Assembly (NCBI GenBank): GCA_944381625.1
Contig: CALWLW010000023.1
Span: 1 to 57,448 of the forward strand
DNA: 57,448 nt
Direction of reading: 5' to 3'
DNA from: an uncultured Lachnoclostridium sp.
GTDB taxonomy: Bacteria > Bacillota > Clostridia > Lachnospirales > Lachnospiraceae
The notes beneath the pieces are model-generated. The model saw nothing but the letters and a program-made list of their open reading frames with translations, was not told the DNA's origin and searched no databases. Both the position numbers and the translations under genes were made by a program. Positions 7,497 to 13,551 of the stretch are shown here, piece after piece (positions within the stretch are counted from its first letter, which is position 1; the number at the start of each line of letters is the position of its first letter).

Positions 7497-7781
7497 TCAT
7501 GGTTTCATCGCCCTCCTGAGTTCTTTCTTCAAATCCATCCATTTGCCATCGTCGAGCATGCCTGCGTCACGCATGCACCCAATATATCCGGAGAGCCAAT
7601 CGAAGTCAGAAAACATCTTTCTTGACAGCTCGTCCATTTTGGGGGATGATGGGTCTTTCTCCAGCAATTCTCTCCACCGCCTCATGGATTCTTCTATGCT
7701 TTTGACCTTGCACTCCAGGAATGGTTCGCCGATCCAGTTCTTTTCTTTCAGCGTTTCTATGAGTTCTTTCCATTTATCCAT
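7497..7781 (-). CDS. Hypothetical phage protein (94 aa)
   Basis: A soluble helical protein starting MDKWKELIETLKEKNWIGEP, rich in charged residues, with two Cys and several Trp. The ribosome site is weak (GAAAGTG). It is the first protein gene downstream of the tRNA-like genes and begins the run 94 aa, 52 aa, 37 aa, membrane protein. I do not recognise the family. Confidence 0.65.
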   Translation of the reverse strand: MDKWKELIETLKEKNWIGEPFLECKVKSIEESMRRWRELLEKDPSSPKMDELSRKMFSDFDWLSGYIGCMRDAGMLDDGKWMDLKKELRRAMKP

Positions 7782-7810
7782 ATTTAGTTTTCACTTTCTT
7801 CACGCGTGAG

Positions 7811-7884
7811 TGGATCCGGCAGGGATCGAACCTGCGTCCAAGCCGGTCATCTTCCGGCATGCTCTGCCACTGAGCTACGGACCC
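7811..7884 (-). tRNA. tRNA-like gene, anticodon GAT by position, U33 absent
   Basis: 74 bases fold as a cloverleaf: acceptor GGGTCCG with CGGATCC (one G-U), D stem GCTC/GAGC, anticodon stem GCCGG/CCGGC, T arm GCAGG-TTCGATC-CCTGC, discriminator A. The T loop and D arm match consensus. The seven-base anticodon loop is AAGATGA, so the usual U33 is A and the middle triplet is GAT. CCA is not encoded. It could be a degenerate tRNA-Ile(GAU), a decoy or a processed tRNA-like RNA. Isotype is not certain. Confidence 0.6.
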
Positions 7885-7886
7885 TT

Positions 7887-7902
7887 GCCCCGGAAACGGG
7901 GC
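7887..7902. repeat. GNRA-loop hairpin between the tRNA-like genes
   Basis: GCCCCG-GAAA-CGGGGC on the plus strand, a perfect 6-bp stem. It lies three bases from the 5' end of the tRNA-like gene. There is no adjacent U-run in either direction, so it is more likely an RNA processing or protein-binding element than a terminator. Confidence 0.5.
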
Positions 7903-7956
7903 GTATAATATATGTGAAGAGGAATGTGCCTTTCGGGATGCTTGTCCCTCCCGATC

Positions 7957-8061
7957 GGAGCGGGCCGGAGTCGAACCGGTTTGAGGTATTGAAAAATGGC
8001 TTCTTACAATTCATAGGGAGTATGCAAATTATGGGCGCAGCTCCGCGCTGCCTCCCGCTCC
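7957..8061 (-). ncRNA. Second, degenerate tRNA-like RNA (about 105 nt)
   Basis: The two ends pair perfectly as a 7-bp acceptor stem (GGAGCGG with CCGCTCC). Just inside the 3' arm is a T-arm-like ACCGGTTCGACTCCGG with the GTTCGANTC consensus. A D-like hairpin GCAGC-GCGGA-GCTGC follows the 5' arm. The middle does not give a clear anticodon arm; CAT-ACTCCCT-ATG is the best loop, and an AT-rich hairpin follows where a long variable arm would be. It is either a decayed class II tRNA or a tRNA-like RNA. Confidence 0.4.
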
Positions 8062-8075
8062 ATGTCGGGACGCCC

Positions 8076-8261
8076 CTATGCAGACGCCCCTGTTTCTTTT
8101 TTCTTCTCTTCCAGCTTCCTTTGTTCCTGACGCACCAGTGCGGCATAGGCCATATTTGATATTCTCTGCATGATCGCCTGCCGCTCTTCTTCCGTCTGAT
8201 TGTGGCAGTATTTGTCATTGATCTTTATGTGTGTGTTCCCGATCATGAATTCTTTTATCAA
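8076..8261 (-). CDS. Small hypothetical phage protein (up to 61 aa)
   Basis: Starts at TTG 8261, downstream of AAGGGGGCG, or at ATG 8246. The chain is helical and charged, with NQTEEERQAIMQRISNMAYA then ALVRQEQRKLEEKKKE. It lies upstream of the tRNA-like genes in the leftward run. Similar 50-60 residue proteins with an EEERQ-type helix are frequent in Clostridia prophages. No function is known to me. Confidence 0.6.
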   Translation of the reverse strand: MIKEFMIGNTHIKINDKYCHNQTEEERQAIMQRISNMAYAALVRQEQRKLEEKKKETGASA

Positions 8262-8377
8262 TCATATCGCCCCCTTGCTATATTTTATGTGTTACCGGTT
8301 GTACACCTTTCACCCTTTGTGCTACTCTGTCTTTACAGGCCCCTGACCGGGTTGAGTAAATAAGGAGGTACACTTTT

Positions 8378-8548
8378 ATGAAAACAGATAAAGAACTTGC
8401 TGTTGAATTCGCATCCGCTGTGATTCAGGCTGTTTCCAACTCTTCTTCAAATTCTGGATTAGCCCACAAGCCTATCAGCGGAAACGAGATCAACCGTATT
8501 CTCAAAGACTGTTATCAGTCCATCAAAGAGCTGGATGATGGCAAATAA
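8378..8548 (+). CDS. Small rightward phage protein (56 aa)
   Basis: ATG 8378 follows TAAGGAGG with nine-base spacing. It encodes MKTDKELAVEFASAVIQAVS followed by a Ser/Asn-rich stretch and NEINRILKDCYQSIKEL. It is one of the few rightward genes in a leftward block, and its 3' end overlaps the opposing 66-residue gene by 34 bases. The strong ribosome site and two amphipathic helices support it. Function unknown. Confidence 0.6.
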   Translation: MKTDKELAVEFASAVIQAVSNSSSNSGLAHKPISGNEINRILKDCYQSIKELDDGK

Positions 8549-8715
8549 TTATCAAACATCCCTTTGATATTTACTTCCTTCACTGGCGCAGACTCTTCTA
8601 TGATTGATTGCGCCAGTGAAAGAAATTCCTTGCTTTCACTTACTGTATATCCCTGATCTGAGAGCCACTTGATTATCCGGATTAACTCTTCCTCTCTCTC
8701 TTCCGTTATCTTCAT
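8515..8715 (-). CDS. Small hypothetical phage protein (66 aa)
   Basis: ATG 8715 begins one base after the stop of the 50-residue gene upstream. It is helical and acidic (EEREEELIRIIKWLSDQGYT), with VSESKEFLSLAQSIIEES resembling a small regulatory helix bundle. Its last dozen codons overlap the tail of the opposing 8378-8548 gene. No family recognised. Confidence 0.55.
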   Translation of the reverse strand: MKITEEREEELIRIIKWLSDQGYTVSESKEFLSLAQSIIEESAPVKEVNIKGMFDNYLPSSSSLMD

Positions 8716-8716
8716 T

Positions 8717-8869
8717 TCATGCCCCCACTAATTCAGGCTCTTTTTCTTCCTGGTTCTTTTTCTCTACCATCGCTTCCGCATATCCCAGCATGTATCCTCT
8801 GTCTCTTTCTGACATTTTAGGGAGCGCTTCTGCAATCGCGGTGAGAATTTCTTTCTCTCGTTCGTTCAT
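8717..8869 (-). CDS. Small hypothetical phage protein (50 aa)
   Basis: ATG 8869 is chosen because AAAGGGGATG lies upstream; a longer in-frame start at 8941 lacks a ribosome site. It reads MNEREKEILTAIAEALPKMS then ERDRGYMLGYAEAMVEKK, which fits the small helical proteins common in Firmicutes temperate elements next to their immunity regions. It is coupled to the 66-residue gene that follows. Confidence 0.65.
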   Translation of the reverse strand: MNEREKEILTAIAEALPKMSERDRGYMLGYAEAMVEKKNQEEKEPELVGA

Positions 8870-8963
8870 ATGTTCATCCCCTTTCCGAATGTGTGTTCTC
8901 TTCCATTCTTCCCATTCCTGTGATATGATTTTTGTATTCATATTTACAGGAAGGATAGATATT

Positions 8964-9332
8964 ATGGATAAGTCCAGTAAAATGATCCTTAACTATTTAA
9001 TTTCAAACGGCGGATGCGGTAAGTTCATCCATTGGGGTGATGAGTTTGACTCCTTTTCTCGTTCCCTTGGATTAAAACCGGAAGATCTCCGCGCAAACAT
9101 CCGATACCTACATGAGTGCGGATACATTGATTATCAGAAGTTTTCCAGCAATGGTCGGAATGCCTCTTTCTCACTCTCCCACAAAGGTCTTCACTGGAAA
9201 TATTTTCGTCGTAAAGAAATCCTCCAATATATATCAGAAAAATGGATTGATTTCTTTGCCATGCTCATTTCTTTTGTATCTCTCGCGATTGCTATAATCT
9301 CGTTGCTATTACAGCTAACACCAAAATTATGA
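8964..9332 (+). CDS. Winged-helix protein with C-terminal membrane anchor
   Basis: 122 residues from ATG 8964 with GGAAGGAT upstream. Residues about 5-75 look like a winged helix (KMILNYLISNGG, LKPEDLRANIRYLHECGYID, then a wing SSNGRNASFSLSHKG). Residues about 95-120 are one hydrophobic helix (FFAMLISFVSLAIAIISLLL). A DNA-binding domain tethered to the membrane is a recurrent plan in Firmicutes mobile elements. It is rightward among leftward genes and overlaps the opposing membrane protein gene by 41 bases at its 3' end. A role in sensing or superinfection control is speculative. Confidence 0.65.
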   Translation: MDKSSKMILNYLISNGGCGKFIHWGDEFDSFSRSLGLKPEDLRANIRYLHECGYIDYQKFSSNGRNASFSLSHKGLHWKYFRRKEILQYISEKWIDFFAMLISFVSLAIAIISLLLQLTPKL

Positions 9333-9519
9333 TCAGAGATGTCAGAGATCCTACAATGGTTGATATAATTATCCTTTTCATGTTTAATTCAATCCGGTGC
9401 ATCCGCTCCCAGACAAACTGCCATGTCGGTATCTCCTGACCTTTGATGCAGATAGTTTTCCTTTGATCTTCCATGACTTCTTTCGTCTCAAAATCTATCT
9501 TTATTTTTTTGTCTGGCAC
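9292..9519 (-). CDS. Small membrane protein, first gene of the leftward early transcript
   Basis: 75 residues from GTG 9519 with AAAGGGGAT upstream. The N-terminal 50 residues are polar and the C-terminus is one hydrophobic helix (IIISTIVGSLTSLIIILVLA). It is the first clear gene after a consensus leftward promoter (9596-9624). Its tail overlaps the opposing wHTH/membrane gene. Function unknown; position suggests an early immunity or exclusion role. Confidence 0.6.
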   Translation of the reverse strand: MPDKKIKIDFETKEVMEDQRKTICIKGQEIPTWQFVWERMHRIELNMKRIIISTIVGSLTSLIIILVLAVIATRL

Positions 9520-9581
9520 TTTATATCCCCTTTCCTAATATGTCTTCTATCTATTGTCAATGTTCCTTGTCCTCCTTTCTT

Positions 9582-9658
9582 TGCTTGTTAAGGACATTAT
9601 ATACCTCTTTTTTGCTTGTGTCAAGCATATTTTGATTATTTTTTGTCCTTTACAAGCA
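9582..9658. promoter_or_regulatory. Three evenly spaced repressor operators
   Basis: Three 15-bp imperfect palindromes begin at 9582, 9613 and 9644, exactly 31 bp apart: TGCTTGTTAAGGACA, TGCTTGTGTCAAGCA and TGTCCTTTACAAGCA. All fit TGYYYK-N3-MRRRCA. The first and third are near-exact inverses of each other. The 31-bp period is close to three helical turns, placing all sites on one DNA face. The middle site covers the -35 of the leftward promoter, the third covers the -35 of the repressor promoter, and the first abuts the leftward -10. This is a lambda-like immunity layout. Confidence 0.8.
9596..9624 (-). promoter_or_regulatory. Consensus leftward early promoter
   Basis: On the minus strand TTGACA (9624-9619), a 17-base spacer and TATAAT (9601-9596), a perfect sigma-A promoter. 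The -35 is inside operator 2 and the -10 touches operator 1. It should drive the leftward gene run that continues to position 1. Confidence 0.85.
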
Positions 9659-9677
9659 TTTTTTATTGTGATATACT
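9649..9677 (+). promoter_or_regulatory. Promoter of the repressor gene
   Basis: TTTACA (9649-9654), 17-base spacer, TATACT (9672-9677). The -35 lies within operator 3, so the repressor probably controls its own transcription. The gene's AAGGAGG ribosome site follows 16 bases after the -10. Confidence 0.75.
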
Positions 9678-9707
9678 TTATACAGAATTAAGAAGGAGGT
9701 GATACTT

Positions 9708-10097
9708 TTGAACATGAATGAAAGAATTCGCTATTTAAGGAAAGAAGAATTGAAAATGACACAAAATGATTTTGCTTCTAAGATAGATATTTCTAGGTCA
9801 AATTTAGGAAATATCGAAACTGGTGAAGTTGCCGTGACAGATCGTGTCATTTCTGCTGTATGCCGCGAATTTAATGTTAATGAGTCCTGGATACGCGATG
9901 GAAATGGAGATATTTTCAATCCCGTTGACCGTGACATACAAATCGAAACTTTCATCGGAAATGTCCTTCGTGATGAATCCGATAATTTTAAACGTCGGTT
10001 GATATCTGCTCTTTGCAGCTTATCAGAAGATGAGTGGGAATTTCTGGAGAGAAAACTCCGTGAGATCGTCGGCACAGACGAAAACGGGACTGGCTAA
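9708..10097 (+). CDS. Phage repressor, XRE/cI-like HTH
   Basis: About 129 residues. AAGGAGG at 9693-9699 suits the TTG at 9708 best; ATG 9714 is also possible. Residues about 1-65 are an XRE helix-turn-helix (MTQNDFASKIDISRSNLGNI then ETGEVAVTDRVISAVCREFN and WIRDGNGDIF). The C-terminal half is helical (EDEWEFLERKLREI) and lacks the Ser-Lys LexA-type protease motif, so induction must differ from RecA-stimulated self-cleavage. It lies directly after the three operators. Its stop overlaps the stop of the opposing 36-residue gene. Confidence 0.85.
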   Translation: MNMNERIRYLRKEELKMTQNDFASKIDISRSNLGNIETGEVAVTDRVISAVCREFNVNESWIRDGNGDIFNPVDRDIQIETFIGNVLRDESDNFKRRLISALCSLSEDEWEFLERKLREIVGTDENGTG

Positions 10098-10204
10098 TCC
10101 AGCCCCAGAAGTGCCTTGATATGGTGGTATATGAGTTTCAGCGCTCTTTCATCCGCCTTTTCAAGCATTTCAATAATTTTTTGTTTGTACCATTCTGCAT
10201 TCAC
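10094..10204 (-). CDS. Small helical protein under palindromic GAAC-GTTC sites (36 aa)
   Basis: GTG 10204 follows GGGAGGAGG. It encodes MNAEWYKQKIIEMLEKADER then ALKLIYHHIKALLGLD, a two-helix protein of a type often seen in Firmicutes genomes beside XRE regulators. Its stop overlaps that of the repressor. Two GAAC-N4-GTTC palindromes upstream suggest it is DNA-damage inducible or regulated by the nearby small XRE protein. Function unknown. Confidence 0.65.
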   Translation of the reverse strand: MNAEWYKQKIIEMLEKADERALKLIYHHIKALLGLD

Positions 10205-10227
10205 ATGTATACCTCCTCCCGCAGGCC

Positions 10228-10296
10228 GAACATATGTTCTTTTTATACAATACCAGAAAACATCTGTGTTTTCAATACCGTATAGAACATTTGTTC
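10228..10296. promoter_or_regulatory. Two LexA-like boxes flanking a leftward promoter
   Basis: GAACATATGTTC (10228-10239) and GAACATTTGTTC (10285-10296). The Gram-positive SOS box is usually written CGAACATATGTTCG, and the first site (CGAACATATGTTCT) matches 13 of 14. Between them is a minus-strand promoter candidate, TTGAAA with 17 bases to TATTGT, plus a 7-bp-arm palindrome GAAAACA-TCTG-TGTTTTC (10256-10273). Either host LexA or the nearby XRE protein could bind. Known Gram-positive LexA specificity favours SOS control. Confidence 0.6.
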
Positions 10297-10377
10297 TTTT
10301 TGCATTTTCTTACCAGTATAACGAGAGGTATTATCATGGATGACAGAATATTACTATTTGTCCCATATCTGGGACAC

Positions 10378-10575
10378 CTACTGAAAATCTGAGTGATAAA
10401 GATCTGATATCCGAACTTTGAGACCTGCTGCCAGTTGTTCCATCTGATCCATCGTCGGACTTACTGCTCCACACTCGATCCGATGTACTGTCGATCTTGA
10501 CAGCCCTGTCATGATCGATACCTGGCGAACAGTTAAATTCTTATCACTCATGATTTTCCATAATAATATTTCCAT
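10378..10575 (-). CDS. Small XRE-family regulator (Cro-like)
   Basis: 65 residues, essentially one XRE helix-turn-helix: KNLTVRQVSIMTGLSRSTVH then RIECGAVSPTMDQMEQLAAG. No oligomerisation tail remains, as in Cro-like or YozG-like proteins. It is leftward and downstream of a promoter not clearly resolved in the 75 bases before it. Position next to the repressor and LexA-like sites suggests a role in the lysis-lysogeny or excision switch. Target unknown. Confidence 0.75.
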   Translation of the reverse strand: MEILLWKIMSDKNLTVRQVSIMTGLSRSTVHRIECGAVSPTMDQMEQLAAGLKVRISDLYHSDFQ

Positions 10576-10650
10576 AATTGTAGTTTCTGCATAAATTCTC
10601 TTTTCATCCTTGAAATTGTGGAAAATGATTTACTTTTAAGGAGATTTTTT

Positions 10651-11424
10651 ATGTCAAAGAAAACAGTTCGAAAGAAGAAAACTACACCTCGTCCTGTCCC
10701 TACATCCCTGTATGTTACATGTATGGTTTTATGTATTCCCGTTGCGCTTTTGATGATCCCTATTGAACCAGTATTTTCTGCTTTACTTTTGTTCTTGCTG
10801 ATATTATTATCGTGCTCATTCTTATCATCCCGAAATCGTAAGAAAAGTACGAAAAAAAGCAGTGTGCCGCATCAAAAAACGCACCCTATAACTGATCATC
10901 CGGCGCCCCGCCAGATTCCCGAAACTCCCGATAATATTGCTCCTGATCCGGAACTCTCCAAAATTGATGTTTCTCAATTTTTAGATAAAACAGAGCGCTT
11001 TCATGTAACCGGTGTATCGCATTATATCTCTTCTATTGATGATTTAGCCATCGATAATCCAGATTACGATTTGACCAAAACAGAAATGATTGATGAAGCT
11101 CTGGAAGAAGAACGTATATATGAATATGAGTTTTCCCCCAACAATGTCCAACTCATCGAAGAACCCGATAACCAGTATGATCCAAACGCCATAAAGGTTA
11201 TCATTGATGGTTTTTTGGTTGGATATATTAAAAAAGGGAGTTGCGCTCATGTCCGAAAACTTCTGCGCTCCGGGAAAATCCGCGATATTTCTGCATCCAT
11301 TACTGGAGGCAAGTATAAATATCTGTACTCTAAATATGATTATGATAAAGATAAAGATGTTTACGATATTGAACGTGGAAAAAGAGACTATCATATAACC
11401 ATTGAAGTCACTTATCCGGAATAG
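10651..11424 (+). CDS. HIRAN-domain membrane protein
   Basis: 257 residues from ATG 10651 with AAGGAGA upstream. After a basic start, two hydrophobic helices span about residues 18-60 (SLYVTCMVLCIPVALLMI and FSALLLFLLILLSCSFL). A polar linker follows. Residues about 115-250 form a HIRAN domain (FHVTGVSHY, VQLIEEPDNQYDPNAIKVII, VGYIKKG). HIRAN domains bind DNA ends or damaged DNA in helicase and nuclease contexts, and stand-alone copies are frequent in Firmicutes mobile elements. Membrane anchoring is less usual. It sits between immunity genes and integrase and ends with its own terminator. Confidence 0.75.
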   Translation: MSKKTVRKKKTTPRPVPTSLYVTCMVLCIPVALLMIPIEPVFSALLLFLLILLSCSFLSSRNRKKSTKKSSVPHQKTHPITDHPAPRQIPETPDNIAPDPELSKIDVSQFLDKTERFHVTGVSHYISSIDDLAIDNPDYDLTKTEMIDEALEEERIYEYEFSPNNVQLIEEPDNQYDPNAIKVIIDGFLVGYIKKGSCAHVRKLLRSGKIRDISASITGGKYKYLYSKYDYDKDKDVYDIERGKRDYHITIEVTYPE

Positions 11425-11434
11425 CTCATTTTTA

Positions 11435-11749
11435 TCAAAGCCGAGGAGGGGAGGGCGGCACAAACCGCCCTTTTATTTTATGCAATATATAATCAAATGT
11501 ATTGGTGTGCATCGCTGCTGTCGGCAGAAAATGCTTGAAAAGCTGTACTTTCGTCAACCGCCCTTTTCTTCCGAGCTGCAGATCAGGATATTCCCCGCGG
11601 TATACCTCGGATATCCCACATATCAGATTTATGTCAATCGCATAGATCTGGGATTTATCCCTCAGAGTAAAATTTTTGTTTTCCAGAAAACTATAACAGA
11701 CATCTCCGTGCAGTCTGTCCCACATACTTCTCCGTCTGGCCGAATACAT
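11435..11749 (-). CDS. Possible small hypothetical protein
   Basis: A leftward frame of 104 codons from ATG 11749 (AAAGGA ten bases upstream) or ATG 11725. It has a plausible protein character (FLENKNFTLRDKSQIYAIDI then LICGISEVYRGEYPDL). It reads through the terminator of the HIRAN gene at its 3' end, and a similarly sized rightward frame covers the same DNA, so the call is tentative. No family recognised. Confidence 0.35.
   Translation of the reverse strand: MYSARRRSMWDRLHGDVCYSFLENKNFTLRDKSQIYAIDINLICGISEVYRGEYPDLQLGRKGRLTKVQLFKHFLPTAAMHTNTFDYILHKIKGRFVPPSPPRL
11453..11480 (+). terminator. Terminator of the HIRAN gene
   Basis: GGGCGG-CACAAA-CCGCCC followed by TTTTATTTTA, 28 bases after the HIRAN stop codon. 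Confidence 0.8.
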
Positions 11750-11793
11750 TATGATTGTATCCTTTGCGCCGGCGCATTTTGAAAGGAGACACT

Positions 11794-13401
11794 ATGTTTG
11801 AGAATCTTACCTTTTTATATGGATCCGGGAATTATGCCATCTACCTCCGTAAGAGCCGGCGCGATCTGGCCGCAGAAGCTTCCGGAGACGGCGAAACATT
11901 GGAGAGACATCTGGAAACGCTTCAGAGACTTGCGAAGAAAATGAACCTGAATGTCACCCACGTCTATGCGGAAGTCGTATCCGGCGAATCCATTGATTCC
12001 AGACCTCAGATGCAGACATTGCTTCGGGACGTGGAAACCGGCATATATGATGGTGTCCTGGTTGTCGAAGTGGAGCGCCTTGCCCGTGGCGATACCTCCG
12101 ATCAGGGCCGTGTCGCGAAGACATTCAAATTTTCAAATACTAAAATCATCACTCCATCTAAGATTTATGATCCTAACAATGAGTTTGATGAAGAATACTT
12201 TGAATTCGGTCTTTTTATGAGCCGACGCGAGTACCAGTCGATCCGCCGCCGTCTCGTCGCCGGGATGTCCGCATCCTGCCGTGAGGGAAAATATACCGGG
12301 AATAAACCACCCTTCGGGTATCAGCGGAAGAAACTGAAAGGGGAAAAGGGATGGACGCTGGAGGTGGTGCCCGATCAGGCAGATGTGGTCCGTATGATTT
12401 TTGACTGGTATGTGAACGGGATCAACGCCGAGAAAGTCGGATTTTCTAAAATTGCTTATGAATTGAACCGCCTCGGACTCCCCTCCCCGTCCGGAAATCC
12501 CTGGACGCGGTACGGAGTGCAGGGGATCCTTCGGAATCCGGTTTATGCCGGATATATCAAAGACGGTTACCGTAAAGAGGTAAAGAAAATTGTTGATGGG
12601 AAGACGGTCCGCAGCCGTCCCGTCAACCATGACGCACAGTTATATCCCGGGCGACATGAGGCGATTATCTCACAGGATGTTTGGGATGCCGCCAGTTCCG
12701 CTTTCCAAAAACGCCTAAAAAGCTCTGATAATCGTATTCGACCCATGCAGAACCCTCTTTCCGGCCTTGTGATATGCTCCTGCTGCCACAGGACAATGGT
12801 TCGCCGCCCGTACAGCAACGGTTCCCCGGCCGGCCTCATCTGTGCGACTCCTGGATGCTCTACTGTATCTTCTTATCTCCATATGGTAGAGCGGCGGGTC
12901 CTCGATGCCCTTGACGAGTGGCTTCTTTCCGCCGAACTCCCTGACCCGGAAACACTCCCGGATAATTCTGCTAAGATTTCCGTTTTGGAGTCCAGTATAC
13001 AATCCATCCAGAACGATCTCCGGGAGGTCAATCTGCAAATTAACAGACAATATGATCTTCTGGAACGCGGGGTCTACACAGAAGAAGTGTTTTTCAGCCG
13101 CAATTCCCAGATGCGTAAAAGGCGTGATGAATTAAAGGCGCAACTAAATGATCTGGAATCTGAACTTGAAAAAGAATCCAGCCGCGGGTCTGCGATCCGG
13201 AATCTGCTCCCAGCGCTCCGAACCATCCATGATATCTATCATACTCTGGACAATCCTGTTGAGAAAAACAACCTTTTGAAAGAGGTGATTGACCATATTG
13301 AATACACAAAATCATCTGGCGGCATGAGTGTTCGCCCAGACAGCTTTACACTTGAAATCTTCCCTCGCGTGTCTGAGCTTTCTTCCCGCCTTCGTCCTTA
13401 A
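11794..13401 (+). CDS. Large serine recombinase (integrase of the prophage-like element)
   Basis: 535 residues from ATG 11794 with AAAGGAGA upstream. The N-terminal resolvase domain holds the nucleophile Ser in YLRKSRRD (about residue 22) and the helix VEVERLARGD. The recombinase domain covers about 155-330 (YTGNKPPFGYQRKK, SPSGNPWTRYGVQGILRNPV). A zinc ribbon with ICSCCHRTM and a later CATPGC lies near 325-360, and a coiled coil runs from about 395 to 475. The protein integrates and excises the element; excision usually needs a directionality factor, not identified here. The gene ends 13 bases from cotJC sequence, marking the element edge. Confidence 0.95.
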   Translation: MFENLTFLYGSGNYAIYLRKSRRDLAAEASGDGETLERHLETLQRLAKKMNLNVTHVYAEVVSGESIDSRPQMQTLLRDVETGIYDGVLVVEVERLARGDTSDQGRVAKTFKFSNTKIITPSKIYDPNNEFDEEYFEFGLFMSRREYQSIRRRLVAGMSASCREGKYTGNKPPFGYQRKKLKGEKGWTLEVVPDQADVVRMIFDWYVNGINAEKVGFSKIAYELNRLGLPSPSGNPWTRYGVQGILRNPVYAGYIKDGYRKEVKKIVDGKTVRSRPVNHDAQLYPGRHEAIISQDVWDAASSAFQKRLKSSDNRIRPMQNPLSGLVICSCCHRTMVRRPYSNGSPAGLICATPGCSTVSSYLHMVERRVLDALDEWLLSAELPDPETLPDNSAKISVLESSIQSIQNDLREVNLQINRQYDLLERGVYTEEVFFSRNSQMRKRRDELKAQLNDLESELEKESSRGSAIRNLLPALRTIHDIYHTLDNPVEKNNLLKEVIDHIEYTKSSGGMSVRPDSFTLEIFPRVSELSSRLRP

Positions 13402-13413
13402 TGCATAACGTGC

Positions 13414-13530
13414 GTGTGCCAGTTCTTCCGTCCCTATATCCGTCAGCACCGCCATGCACTCCTTGTACGGCATGGCAAATCTCTGAGACAGGTAACGCAT
13501 ACTGGCGCCCAGCTCCCCATCGGGACCTCC
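13414..13530 (-). pseudogene. cotJC: cotJC middle fragment (39 codons)
   Basis: Minus-strand sequence reads GGPDGELGASMRYLSQRFAM then PYKECMAVLTDIGTEELAH, the manganese-catalase-like core of spore coat protein CotJC including the metal-binding Glu/His of EELAH. It has no start or stop of its own. On the right it is cut at the 14-bp repeat shared with 24227-24240; on the left it is cut right after EELAH where the prophage begins. It corresponds to codons about 30-68 of a protein usually near 190 residues. The remaining C-terminal part is expected beyond the prophage, off the window. Confidence 0.9.
13517..13530. repeat. Left attachment core of the 10.7-kb element
   Basis: CCATCGGGACCTCC, identical to 24227-24240 and in the same orientation, 10,710 bp apart. 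Both copies encode the GGPDG codons of CotJC. On the element side it is followed by AAGATAGGA at 13541-13549, the inverse of TCCTATCTT at the other end. Confidence 0.85.
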
Positions 13531-13551
13531 CGACTGCCAGAAGATAGGATT

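Larger units (their letters stand above)
1..13413. mobile_element. Prophage-like element, integrase end (left end off window)
   Basis: About 13.4 kb of densely packed small genes, mostly leftward, often with 4-base ATGA overlaps. It contains an HTH repressor with operators, a Rep-like protein, RNase H-like and HNH-like proteins, tRNA-like genes and a large serine recombinase at the extreme right edge pointing outward. The right boundary is seen because cotJC coding sequence begins at 13414, immediately after the recombinase stop at 13401. No capsid, terminase or tail gene lies in the window, so phage rather than conjugative or satellite element is inferred from gene type. The second boundary lies beyond position 1. 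Confidence 0.85.

Noticed and set aside
9582..9658. Evenly spaced 15-bp repeats as a miniature CRISPR array
   Set aside because: Only three units, palindromic, with promoter boxes inside and spacers of 16 bases; they are operators.
11483..11782. Rightward frame of about 100 codons ahead of the integrase
   Set aside because: It lacks a ribosome site and protein-like composition is no better than the opposing frame, which has an AAAGGA site.
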